From NCBI RefSeq assembly GCF_011383005.1, contig NZ_CP049935.1, positions 3,472,001 to 3,536,000 on the forward strand: DNA of 64,000 nucleotides, written 5' to 3'. The DNA is from Phycicoccus sp. HDW14 (lineage in GTDB: Bacteria > Actinomycetota > Actinomycetes > Actinomycetales > Dermatophilaceae). Positions 37,402-45,933 of the stretch are shown here, piece by piece. Each line of letters begins with the position of its first letter. The first letter of the stretch is position 1. Position numbers and translations under genes: made by a program. The notes under the pieces are model-generated. The model saw only the letters and a list, made by a program, of their open reading frames with translations, was not told the origin of the DNA and searched no databases.

Positions 37402-37602
37402 CCGGTCCCGCTCCCGCGGCCAGTCGTGGCGGCCGGGGCATGCGGACGTCGTTCGCAGCGGTTTCGAAGTGCCCCGCAGCGGGGTCGGCGAGGGTCGCAG
37501 ACGTGCCGGGGTGACGGCACGGATCGACCAGGACACGGGGCCGGGGGGCCTGAGCGTCAGCGCCTCCCCGGCCCGACGACCACGAGACTCGGGAGAGCTG
37601 TC

Positions 37603-38124
37603 ATGACCTACCACCAGGAACCCACGAGGACGCCCAGCCGACGCTTGGTCCTCGGCGGAGGCGCATCGGTCGCCGGGCTCGCCGTCATCGGCATCGCCGG
37701 TGCGCCGGCCGCCGAGGCCGCCTCGTACGTGCGGCCCATCAAGAACCCCAGCGCCCACCCGATCACCGCGGCGTACGGCATCCCCGGCGACTGGCAGGCC
37801 GGCCACCACACCGGTGTCGACATCGGCTGCCCGGTCGGCACCCCGGTGTACGCCACGATCGGCGGCGACGTCCGCACCGGCCGCGCCGACTGGGGCCCGG
37901 CCTACGGGACGATGATCCTCATCAACGACAACGTCGACGGCTCGGACTGGGGCTACTGCCACCTGTCGAAGCGGTCCGTCAGCGACGGCCAGCGCGTCAA
38001 GACCGGCCAGCTCATCGGGTACTCGGGCAAGACCGGCCGCGTCACGGGCCCGCACCTGCACCTCGAGCGCCGCCCGCGGTACGGGAAGTACGGCTCGGAC
38101 AAGAACCCCAACCTCTGGCCCTGA
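37603..38124 (+). CDS. Secreted M23-family metallopeptidase
   Basis: This 173-aa protein has a Tat-like leader (SRRLVLGGGASVAGLAVIG, residues about 11-29) and a short M23 (LytM) domain with HHTGVDIG and GPHLHLE zinc ligands. M23 enzymes cut peptidoglycan crossbridges. ATG 37603 has a GGGAGAG ribosome site. The preceding 201 bp are rich in perfect GC hairpins, which may form a structured leader. Confidence 0.87.
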   Translation: MTYHQEPTRTPSRRLVLGGGASVAGLAVIGIAGAPAAEAASYVRPIKNPSAHPITAAYGIPGDWQAGHHTGVDIGCPVGTPVYATIGGDVRTGRADWGPAYGTMILINDNVDGSDWGYCHLSKRSVSDGQRVKTGQLIGYSGKTGRVTGPHLHLERRPRYGKYGSDKNPNLWP

Positions 38125-38194
38125 GCCGCGGAGGGTCCGGGACGGGTGGGTGTACGGTGTACGCCCACCCGTTCCGTCGTCCCCGGGAGCACGC

Positions 38195-39023
38195 ATGAGC
38201 CTGGCCCCTCCTCGACCCGTCGCTGCGCGTCCGCTCGCGCGCCCGGCCCTGCTCGCCCTGCTGCTCATCGCGGCGGTGCTCCTCCTGCCCTTCCGCCTGG
38301 CCGGGGCGTGGGGCGGGCGCGGGTACCCCGACGTCGGGGCCTGCGGACGGCCGTGGGCGACGGGCTCGTCGGGTCGTGGGCGGCCGGTGGTCCGCAGCTG
38401 GACGCGCGGCTCGTCGAGGCCGCCGACTTCTGGGCGCGCTTCCACGTCGTCAAGGCGGCACTGGCGCTCGTGCTCCTCGTCGCCGCGGCGGTCCTCGCCC
38501 GCCGGGCCGGGCAGCGGGCGCTCACCGCCCCCACCCGGGCCCGCCGCTGGGGGGCCGGGGTCGGCGCGACGGGCGCACTGGGCCTCGCGGGCCTCGCGCT
38601 GCTCGTCGTCGTCGCCAACGTGCAGGGGGCGCTCGCCCCGCTGTCGTCGGTGCTCGGGCTGCTGCCCACCGGCGCCGCGACCGGCCCGCTCGCCGAGACC
38701 CTCGAGGCCATGCGCCGGGGGTCCTCGGTGGGCCCGACGGCGCGACCACCCTGGTCCTGCTCGAGGACTTCCGCGCCTACCACCGGGTGATGGCGGTGCT
38801 CGGGGCCCTCGTGGTCGTCGGGCTGCTGGCCCTCGGCGTGCGGATGCTGCGCACCCGGCGTCGTGTCGAACGAGCCGACCGCGGCCGGCGCCGCCTCCTG
38901 CTCGCGGTCACCGTCGTGATCGCCTGTGCTGCAACCTTCTTCGCGATCGTCACGGCGGCCAACGCCAGCACCGCTGCGCACCCCGAGCAGGCCTTCGTCG
39001 GGTTCCTCGAGGGCGGCTCCTGA
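38195..39023 (+). CDS. Uncharacterised four-helix membrane protein, frame broken twice
   Basis: About 276 aa when repaired, with four strong hydrophobic segments. I do not recognise the family; it resembles actinobacterial membrane proteins annotated as hypothetical. The first break is at the G4 run 38336-38339 (joining GYPDVG to GLRTAVGDG). The second is near GGGCCC 38730-38735 (joining RRGSSVGP to DGATTLVLLEDF). Both are repaired by adding one base. ATG 38195 directly precedes the first helix. Membrane topology continues through all three pieces, so this is one gene. Confidence 0.7.
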
Positions 39024-39035
39024 CGCTGGCCACCC

Positions 39036-39395
39036 TCAGCCGGGGCCGTCGGGGTGCGTGAGGTCGTAGGCGCGCACGAGCTTCTTCGGCACGACCATGC
39101 ACCACGCGGACACGACGAGCTCGCGGGCCTCGGTGGGGTCGAGCTGGGCGAGGTCGGCGTGCGCCCAGTGGAAGCGCAGGTCCGACTCCGAGGGCAGCGA
39201 GAAGGTGCCGGGGTCGCTCGCGACGAGGCCGGCGCGCTCGTCCTTCGGGAAGGCGAACCCCATCACCGACTCGTCGCGCGAGAACGCCACGTAGACGATC
39301 CGGCCGACACGGAACTTCAGCCGCCCCCGGACGTACACCTCGTACGAGCGCTCGAGCTGGGACGCGAGCGGGCGCACGTCGTCGACCACCGCCAT
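39036..39395 (-). CDS. MmcQ/YjbR-like protein
   Basis: The 119-aa product contains VGRIVYVAFSRDESVMGFAF and SDLRFHWAHADLAQLD, as in the MmcQ/YjbR (CyaY-like fold) family of small, possibly DNA-binding proteins of unknown function. ATG 39395 was chosen because it starts the domain directly; the frame extends further upstream without domain support. Confidence 0.7.
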   Translation of the reverse strand: MAVVDDVRPLASQLERSYEVYVRGRLKFRVGRIVYVAFSRDESVMGFAFPKDERAGLVASDPGTFSLPSESDLRFHWAHADLAQLDPTEARELVVSAWCMVVPKKLVRAYDLTHPDGPG

Positions 39396-39485
39396 CGCGC
39401 CACCTCCTCGGCCCCATGATGGCGCTGCGGGCCGCCGTCGCGCCCGGTGCCGACGTCCCGGGCCCGGGCGTGGGACAGTGACGCC

Positions 39486-40466
39486 ATGTCCCTGCGCCAC
39501 GTCGACCGCGCCGTGGCCGCCTACACGGCCCTGCGACCGCGGCTCGTCCCCGCGACCGAGCGCTTCGTCGAGGACGTCACCGGCACCATCGACGACGCGG
39601 GCATCAACTACCTGAGCGTCACCGGTCGCACCAAGTCGGTCGAGTCCTTCGCCGGCAAGGTCCGCGGCGTGCTCGGCGAGAGCCCCGGGGCCGACCCGAT
39701 GCTCGCCGTCACCGACCAGGTCGGCGTGCGGGTCATCACCTACGTCCAGCGCGACATCGACGCCGTCGCGGGCCTGCTCGCCGAGCAGTTCACCGTGCTC
39801 GACGACCGCGACCTCGGCGTCGAGACCGCCGCGGCCGGACGCTTCGGCTACGCGAGCCGCCACCTGCTCGTCTCGCGCTCACCGCTGCGGGACGCGACGT
39901 ACGAGCCACTCGAGTGCGCGTCGATCCAGCTGCGCACGGTGCTGCAGCACGCGTGGGCCGAGTTCGAGCACGACATCCGCTACAAGGGGACGGTGCCGCC
40001 CGAGCAGGTCCCCGACCTCGACCGCCGCTTCACCCTGGCCGCCGGGCTCCTCGAGCTCGCCGACCGCGAGTTCCAGACCATCCGCGACCGCCTGCAGGCC
40101 GGCTTCGGCACGACCGAGCCCGACACCGTCGACGAGCTCGACCCGCGCATCAGCGCCCCCGAGCTGGCCACCTTCCTCGCCGGGCGGTACTCGAGCGCCG
40201 GGTGGTCGCGCACCGACCACTACCAGTGGATCTCCGGCCTGCTCCTCGAGCTGGGCATCGCCTCGCTCGACGAGCTGAGCGAGACGCTGCGCGACCTCGA
40301 CAGCGCCGCGGTGACGGCGGCGATGGACTACCGGTACCCCCCGGGTGCCGTCCGACGCCTCGACGACGACCTGCTCTCCCGCTTCGGCGAGGCCTACGTG
40401 GGGCTGCACGGCAACGCCCACCGCCGCGAGGCGCTGCAGGCCCGGCGGGCCCGCCTCACCGGCTGA
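39486..40466 (+). CDS. RelA/SpoT-domain protein, probable small alarmone synthetase
   Basis: This 326-aa protein has the RelA/SpoT nucleotidyltransferase signature in order: INYLSVTGRTKSVESFAGKV (near residue 40), DQVGVRVITYV (near 78), GYASRHLLV and the IQLRTVLQHAWAEFEHD motif (near 145). Such proteins transfer pyrophosphate from ATP to GTP/GDP to make (p)ppGpp. No HD hydrolase, TGS or ACT domain is present, so it is a synthetase-only type with an extra C-terminal region of about 130 residues. Confidence 0.85.
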   Translation: MSLRHVDRAVAAYTALRPRLVPATERFVEDVTGTIDDAGINYLSVTGRTKSVESFAGKVRGVLGESPGADPMLAVTDQVGVRVITYVQRDIDAVAGLLAEQFTVLDDRDLGVETAAAGRFGYASRHLLVSRSPLRDATYEPLECASIQLRTVLQHAWAEFEHDIRYKGTVPPEQVPDLDRRFTLAAGLLELADREFQTIRDRLQAGFGTTEPDTVDELDPRISAPELATFLAGRYSSAGWSRTDHYQWISGLLLELGIASLDELSETLRDLDSAAVTAAMDYRYPPGAVRRLDDDLLSRFGEAYVGLHGNAHRREALQARRARLTG

Positions 40467-40496
40467 GCCGACGCCGACCCTCGGGGCGGTCGGGCG

Positions 40497-41171
40497 TCAC
40501 CCCGAGACCGGTGACTCCCATCCGTCGGAGCGCAGCCGGTCGAGGGCGTCGAGCAGGAGGTCGAGGGCGAAGGTGAACTCGAAGTCCTCGTCGCACCCCG
40601 TCGCGTCGGGGCGCCGGCGGCGGGCCTCGACCGAGACGGCGATGATGGAGGGGTAGTCCGCGGGGTTCGGCTGCGGGGTGGTACGGGCCCGGGGCGCGCC
40701 ACGGGCGTCCTCGTCGAACAGCTCCGGGCTGAACCCCCAGATGCGGTTGCCGAGCGCGTGCATCGCGTGGTGCGCCAGGTCGGGGGTGAAGCCGGCGTCG
40801 AGCAGCAGCCGGGTGACGGCCTCCATGTGCCCGAGCACCGCCGGGGTGCGGACCGTCCGGGTCTCGATGGCCCGTCGCGCCCACGGGTGGCGCTGCACGG
40901 CGGCCCGGGCGGACAGGAGGGTGGCGCGCACGGCTGCCCGCCAGTCGCCGTCGGCCGGCCGGGCGGCGACGACCTCGCCGAGCACCGCGTCGACCATCCC
41001 GTCGACGAGGTCGTCCTTGCCGCCGACGTGCTTGTACAGGGCCATCGGGACGACGCCGAGCCGGTCGGCCAGGCGCCGCATGCTCACCGCGTCGGCGCCC
41101 TCGCCGTCGGCCAGCGCGACGGCGTCGGCGAGCACGCGGGAACGGTTCAGCGGCACGCGGGGCGTGGGCAT
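40497..41171 (-). CDS. TetR-family transcriptional regulator
   Basis: This 224-aa protein has an N-terminal helix-turn-helix (MRRLADRLGVVPMALYKHV, residues about 30-48) and a TetR_C-type ligand domain. ATG 41171 begins the domain; the longer frame upstream is Arg/Pro-rich and unlikely. It follows the alpha/beta hydrolase gene on the same strand with 90 bp between them. Confidence 0.85.
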   Translation of the reverse strand: MPTPRVPLNRSRVLADAVALADGEGADAVSMRRLADRLGVVPMALYKHVGGKDDLVDGMVDAVLGEVVAARPADGDWRAAVRATLLSARAAVQRHPWARRAIETRTVRTPAVLGHMEAVTRLLLDAGFTPDLAHHAMHALGNRIWGFSPELFDEDARGAPRARTTPQPNPADYPSIIAVSVEARRRRPDATGCDEDFEFTFALDLLLDALDRLRSDGWESPVSG

Positions 41172-41261
41172 CCGACCTCCGGGGCGTCGATGGGGTGTAC
41201 AGCGTATTCGCCGACGCGGTCCGCCGCTCTCGTGGCCCCCGGGCACCCGGGCCCGGCTGCG

Positions 41262-42071
41262 TCAGTCGGTCTGCTGCCCGAGCCAGTCGAGGAGGAGGTC
41301 GGTGAAGCGCTCCGGGTGCTCCATCGACGGCAGGTGGGCGGCGTCCTCCCAGTCGACGCGGCGGACGTCGGGCAGGCCGGCGACGAGGCGCTCGGTGGCG
41401 TCGCGCGTGGTCTCGAGGTCGAAGCCCCCGAGCAGGACGAGCACCGGCGCGCGGACCTCGGCGAGCCGGTCGAGGGCGGGCGGGTCGAGCTCGTCCTCCT
41501 CGACGTCGTCGAACGCGGCACCGACCTCGAAGGCCCGCCGCTGCATCCGGGCGACCGCGTCGCGGACCTCGGGGTCGACCGCGTCGGCGTCGCGGCGAGG
41601 GCCGACGACCCAGGTGTCGACGTTGACCGCGACCGCGGCGTCGAGGTTACCGGCGGCGAGCGCGGCGTCCTCCGCCTGTCCGAAGGCGGCGAGGTCGGGG
41701 GTCCGCACGGCCAACAGGCTCCCGCCGGGAGGGGCGAGCACGAGCGACCGGACGCGGTCGGGCGCGGTGAGGGCCACCTCGACGGCGACGCCGGACCCCA
41801 TCGAGGCGGCGACGACGTGGCACCGGTCGACTCCGAGCTCGTCGAGGAGGCCGAGGACGTCGGCCCGGTGGGACACGGGGCCGTCGGGCAGGCGGTCGGA
41901 CCCACCGAAACCGCGCAGGTCGAGTCGGATGACGTCGTGCGTGCGGATGAGGCTGTCCCACAGGGAGTCCCACATCCCGCGGTCTGCCACGCCGGCGTGT
42001 ACGAGCAGCACGCTCGACGCTCCTCGTGGTCCTGCTCGGTCGTACGCGATCCCGTTGTCGGCCAGCGTCAC
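41262..42071 (-). CDS. Alpha/beta hydrolase
   Basis: The 269-aa product has the alpha/beta-hydrolase fold order: LLVHAGVADRGMWD, DLRGFGGSDRL, a nucleophile elbow ASMGSG and a C-terminal DAAHLPSMEHPERF with the catalytic His. The elbow reads A-A-S-M-G where G-X-S-X-G is usual; Ala at the first Gly is tolerated in some members. The substrate is unknown. Confidence 0.82.
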   Translation of the reverse strand: MTLADNGIAYDRAGPRGASSVLLVHAGVADRGMWDSLWDSLIRTHDVIRLDLRGFGGSDRLPDGPVSHRADVLGLLDELGVDRCHVVAASMGSGVAVEVALTAPDRVRSLVLAPPGGSLLAVRTPDLAAFGQAEDAALAAGNLDAAVAVNVDTWVVGPRRDADAVDPEVRDAVARMQRRAFEVGAAFDDVEEDELDPPALDRLAEVRAPVLVLLGGFDLETTRDATERLVAGLPDVRRVDWEDAAHLPSMEHPERFTDLLLDWLGQQTD

Positions 42072-42242
42072 TCGGTCCTCGTCCCGTCGTCCATCCCGCC
42101 AGTCAACGCCCCGGGCGGCTGGGCGGCAACCGGATTGCCGGGAGTGACGGGTGCGCTGACCGGCCGACGGGGGATCGTCCGAACGGCCCGGAACCCATCG
42201 ACACGATCACCCCCGACTTGAGGGCCATCCCATGATTCGGAC

Positions 42243-42899
42243 ATGCAGGGTGACGAGACGCAGGTGATGACCAGGGCCGAGCGCCGCCGAGCCGTCGAGG
42301 AGCAGTCGCGCTCGTCGCGCTCCCGACGCCGTCAGAAGGCAGCGGCCCCTCCGCGACCCCGGGTCACGGTGTGCACCCCCGTCGAGACACCCGACACCGT
42401 CCGGCCGGTCGGGCCCGGCACCGTCGCCGTCCTCGAGCGCCCCCCTGTCGTGCTCGAGCCGGAGCCCACGGAGGGTCGCGCCTCGCGCACCGGTCGTCGC
42501 GCGGCGGACCGGGTCCAGCGGGGTCGGCGTCGCCGCACCGTGGGCGCCGTCGCCGTCGTGGCGGTCCTCGGGCTCGGGGGCACCGCCGCCGTCGCCTGGG
42601 CCGGCCTGCTGCCCGGCGACGTCGAGCAGCTCGTCCTCCGGGTGGCCGGGAGCCCGGCGGAGGCGGCACCGACCGCCGCCGACCCGGCGCCCGTCGTCTC
42701 CGCCACGCCCTCGGCGTCGCTGACGGAGTCGGCCGACGAGCGCCTCCTCTCGACCGTCGACCTGTGCCGCTCCCTGTCGCGCGGTGAGCTCGACCCCGCG
42801 TCGGCCTCCTACCGCACGCTGGTCAACGCCGCCGGTGCCGCCGACCTCGACGCGTGGTGCGCCGACCTCACCGGCGACGCGGCCCGCGCCGACTCCTGA
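42243..42899 (+). CDS. Uncharacterised single-span membrane protein
   Basis: The 218-aa product has a charged Arg/Lys/Glu-rich N-terminus (residues 1-30), a proline-rich linker and one transmembrane helix (VGAVAVVAVLGLGGTAAVAW, near 100-119). A small extracytoplasmic part contains two cysteines (LCRSLS and WCADLT). It resembles actinobacterial anti-sigma or wall-associated proteins only in layout. The function is unknown. Confidence 0.6.
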   Translation: MQGDETQVMTRAERRRAVEEQSRSSRSRRRQKAAAPPRPRVTVCTPVETPDTVRPVGPGTVAVLERPPVVLEPEPTEGRASRTGRRAADRVQRGRRRRTVGAVAVVAVLGLGGTAAVAWAGLLPGDVEQLVLRVAGSPAEAAPTAADPAPVVSATPSASLTESADERLLSTVDLCRSLSRGELDPASASYRTLVNAAGAADLDAWCADLTGDAARADS

Positions 42900-42980
42900 C
42901 CGGACGTCGGACCCGTTCCGACCCTCGCGCCCCCACCGAACCCGCTCGCGCCGCGCCGGCGCGCGTGGTGGGGTGGGGTG

Positions 42981-43382
42981 ATGGCTCCCGACCCGTCCCG
43001 CGACCCCGACGTCCTCGTCGTCGACGCGGCCAACGTCGCCGGCTCGCGCCCGGACGGCTGGTGGCGCGACCGCCCCGGCGCCGCCGCCCGCTTGCACACA
43101 GAGCTGACCGGCGCCGGACTCGGTGCCGTCGTGCTCGTCCTCGAGGGCCGGGCCCGCCGCGGGGTGCCGGAAGGTGACCGCGACGGTGTGCGCGTCGTCC
43201 ACGCCGAGGGCTCCGGCGACGACCGCGTCGTCGAGGAGGTGACCGCCCTCGTGCACAACGGTCGAGCGGTCACGGTGGTCACCGCCGACCGCGGGCTCGT
43301 CGCGCGCGTCACCGACCTCGGCGCCGCCGTCGTCGGCCCCTGCACCCTCCGCGACCGCCTGGCGGACCCGCTCTCCTCCTGA
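42981..43382 (+). CDS. NYN/PIN-like domain protein
   Basis: This 133-aa protein has the pattern VLVVDAANVAGSRPDGWW near its start, with acidic residues at DAAN, EGSGDDRVVEEV and TADRGL spaced as in NYN/PIN-type RNase folds. It may be a small RNase. ATG 42981 is preferred over GTG 42978. The gene converges with the DUF1918 gene (14 bp between stops). Confidence 0.65.
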   Translation: MAPDPSRDPDVLVVDAANVAGSRPDGWWRDRPGAAARLHTELTGAGLGAVVLVLEGRARRGVPEGDRDGVRVVHAEGSGDDRVVEEVTALVHNGRAVTVVTADRGLVARVTDLGAAVVGPCTLRDRLADPLSS

Positions 43383-43395
43383 CGCCGACGACCCG

Positions 43396-43893
43396 TCAGC
43401 GGGTGCGCACGTGCACGTCGTGCTCGCCGGTCGTGCCCTCGATGTCGGACTCGGCCGAGGCGACGAGCCGGTCGGCGAGGCGGCGCAGCGCGCGGGCCAC
43501 GGCCACCTCGTCCCCGATGTGGGGGCTCGCGACGTCGGCCGCGCTGCGGTGGCTCGTGCCCCGGGCGGTGAGGGCCTCGGGGGCGTCGGCGAGCAGGGCA
43601 ACGGTGGCCGTCGTGTCGTCGCCCTGCTCGAACAGGGTCACCCGGACCGTCCACTGCCGCATGGTCCCGAGCTCGGGCCGGGCGACGACGGCCTCGTGCT
43701 CCGACGGGTTCCCCTCGTCGACGCGGAGCACCGACCCCGGTCCGGGGTAGATGCTGCTCGTGCGCCCGTCGTCCCACCGCACCGTGTACGGCGGGCCGTC
43801 CTCCGTCGCGGCGGACACGACGATGCCGGCCCGCACGGGCTGGTCGACCTGTTCCCCGGCGAGGACGATGTGGTCTCCTGGTCGCGCTCTCAC
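43396..43893 (-). CDS. DUF1918-DUF1876 fusion protein
   Basis: The 165-aa product has an N-terminal DUF1918 domain (MRARPGDHIVLAGEQVDQP, VRWDDGRTSSIYPGP). A DUF1876-like, dsRBD-fold domain follows (WTVRVTLFEQGDDTTATVAL, IGDEVAVARALRRLADRL). Both domains usually occur as separate small actinobacterial proteins; their function is unknown. Confidence 0.75.
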   Translation of the reverse strand: MRARPGDHIVLAGEQVDQPVRAGIVVSAATEDGPPYTVRWDDGRTSSIYPGPGSVLRVDEGNPSEHEAVVARPELGTMRQWTVRVTLFEQGDDTTATVALLADAPEALTARGTSHRSAADVASPHIGDEVAVARALRRLADRLVASAESDIEGTTGEHDVHVRTR

Positions 43894-44046
43894 GGCCGCC
43901 TCCCTCGGTGGCTCGTCACCACTCTCGTGGAGCGCCGGGGTGGTGGCGACGGTCCCCGGCGCCCACCTCGATCATCCCCCGTCGACGGCTCCGGCGACAG
44001 GGGTGCGCGACGTGCGTTGCGTCGCGTCGCGCACCACGGGGAGGGG

Positions 44047-45933
44047 TCAGGGGAGGTCGAGCCCGTCGCCGAACCGGAAGAGCGCGTCCCCGCCGAAGCC
44101 GGGGACGTCCTCGGGGTGGCGACGCACGGCCTCCATCGAGACCGGGACGTCGAACGGCAGCCGCCCGGTCGGCGGGATGCCGCCGGTCAGCGCCGCGAGC
44201 AGGGCCGCGTCGCTGCTGCCGTAGGTCGCCGTGAGCGCCGCGCAGAGCGGCACCAGCGGGGTGAGCACGGCCGGCCGGTCGAGCGAGACGTCGACGACCA
44301 ACGGCACCGTCGCCGCCAGCCGCTGGAGCCGCGCGACCCGTCCGGGCGGGAAGTCGAGCGAACCCTGGTGGAACCACGCCTCGAGGAACAGGTCGTCGCG
44401 GTGCTCGAACGGCGCACCGAGGCGGACGACGGCGACGTCGGCCTCCTCCGGCGTGGCGGCCGGGACGAGCCCGGCGACGACCAGGGCCTCCGCGGCGACA
44501 CCGTCGGCGAACACCCGCGTCCCCGGCGCCAGGGGCAGTACCGCAGGGGCGCCCTCCACCGCGGACTCGTTGCGCAGCACCGTGACCGACCGGGCCTGGG
44601 CCTCGAACCCGGCCCGCCGGAAGTCCTCGCAGCCGAGCACCTCGAGGGCGGCGTCCTCGTCGACGTACGGGTCGTCGAAGAGCCCCAGCCGGAACTTCAC
44701 CCGCAGCAGCCGGCGCGCGGACTCGTCGATGCGCTCCTCGGTGACCCGACCCGACCGGACGAGGTCGAGCAGCAGCTCGACGCACTCCTCGCCGCCGAAC
44801 TGGTCGGCCCCGGCGTGGAGGATCAGCTCCATCCGGCCGGAGGGGTCGAGGTGCTCGACCCCCCACGCCCGGGCCGGCAGGACCTGGTCGCCGACGTGGT
44901 TGTCGTTGACCAGCTCCCAGTCGGTGAGCACGACGCCGTCGAAGCCGAGGCGCTCGCGCAGCAGCCCGGTGACGACCTGTCGGTTGTAGCCGAAGCCGAC
45001 CTCCTCGACCGGCTCGCCGTCGACCTCGAGCCCGACGGGCATCCCGTAGTAGGGCATGACGGCCGCGGTGCCGGCCTCGATGGCGCGGGGGAACGGCGCG
45101 AGGTGGTCGTCGAACCGCCCTCCGCCGTAGACCTGTTCGCGACCGTAGGGGAAGTGCGCGTCCTCGCCGTCCTTCTGCGGGCCGCCACCGGGGAAGTGCT
45201 TCGTGACGCAGGCGACCGTGTCCGGGCCGAGCTCGGGACCACCCTGGAACCCCTCGAGGTACGCGACCCCGAGGTCGCCGGCGAGCTGGGGGTCCTGCCC
45301 GAAGGTGCCCGCCTGCCGGGCCCATCGCGGCTCGGTGGCGAGGTCGAGGGTCGGGTGCAGCGCCTCGCGGATGCCGACCGCCACGTACTCGCGCCGGGCG
45401 ATGTCGGCGAACCGCCGCACCGCCTCGACGTCCCGCAGCGCGGCCAGCCCCAGCGGCTCCGGCCACTGCGAGAACGACCCGGCGGCGAAGGACACCCCGG
45501 AGTTCTCGATGAACGCGTGCCGCGGGTCGGTGCTCACCGTCACCGGGATGCCGTGCGGTGTGCGCTCGGCGAGCCGCTGCAGGGCGTTGCTCCAGCGGGC
45601 CGCCTGGCGCGCGTCCCGGAGGGCGTGGACGTTGAAGTGTGAGAGGTGCTTGCGCAGCACGACATCGCTCGTCGGCGACTTGCTGATGTGCCCCGGCTCC
45701 TCGAGCAGCGCGCCGTCCTCGCCGGCCTCGATGACCGTGTGGAACATCAGGCCGGCCTTCTCCTCGAGGGAGAGGCGGCCGAGCAGGTCCTCGACGCGCT
45801 CGTCGACCGGCAGCCGCGGGTCCTCGTAGGGGTCCATGACCCCGTTGCCGTTGAGGTCGCGCCAGGCGGGGGTGTCCCCGGTCGCCGGGTGGGCGGTCAC
45901 CGGGGGTGCGGAGACGCTGGTGTCGGCCGTCAC
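44047..45933 (-). CDS. Glycoside hydrolase family 3 beta-glucosidase
   Basis: This 628-aa GH3 enzyme has KHFPGGGPQ and the catalytic aspartate motif VVLTDWELVND near residue 330, then a C-terminal (alpha/beta) domain. No signal peptide is present, so it should act in the cytosol on imported oligosaccharides. The GTG start overlaps the stop of the glycoamylase/GH144-like gene. With that neighbour, hydrolysis of sophorooligosaccharides (beta-1,2-glucosides) is the best inference; xylosidase or general beta-glucosidase activity is possible. Confidence 0.85.
   Translation of the reverse strand: MTADTSVSAPPVTAHPATGDTPAWRDLNGNGVMDPYEDPRLPVDERVEDLLGRLSLEEKAGLMFHTVIEAGEDGALLEEPGHISKSPTSDVVLRKHLSHFNVHALRDARQAARWSNALQRLAERTPHGIPVTVSTDPRHAFIENSGVSFAAGSFSQWPEPLGLAALRDVEAVRRFADIARREYVAVGIREALHPTLDLATEPRWARQAGTFGQDPQLAGDLGVAYLEGFQGGPELGPDTVACVTKHFPGGGPQKDGEDAHFPYGREQVYGGGRFDDHLAPFPRAIEAGTAAVMPYYGMPVGLEVDGEPVEEVGFGYNRQVVTGLLRERLGFDGVVLTDWELVNDNHVGDQVLPARAWGVEHLDPSGRMELILHAGADQFGGEECVELLLDLVRSGRVTEERIDESARRLLRVKFRLGLFDDPYVDEDAALEVLGCEDFRRAGFEAQARSVTVLRNESAVEGAPAVLPLAPGTRVFADGVAAEALVVAGLVPAATPEEADVAVVRLGAPFEHRDDLFLEAWFHQGSLDFPPGRVARLQRLAATVPLVVDVSLDRPAVLTPLVPLCAALTATYGSSDAALLAALTGGIPPTGRLPFDVPVSMEAVRRHPEDVPGFGGDALFRFGDGLDLP

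Noticed and set aside
37402-37602. c-di-AMP (ydaO-type) riboswitch before the M23 gene
   Set aside because: The hairpins are there, but I could not find the conserved core sequence of the class, so only a structured leader is reported.
33913-38445. Minus-strand open frame of 1510 codons
   Set aside because: It runs antisense to dnaB and across several real genes on both strands; no domain is recognisable in the translation.
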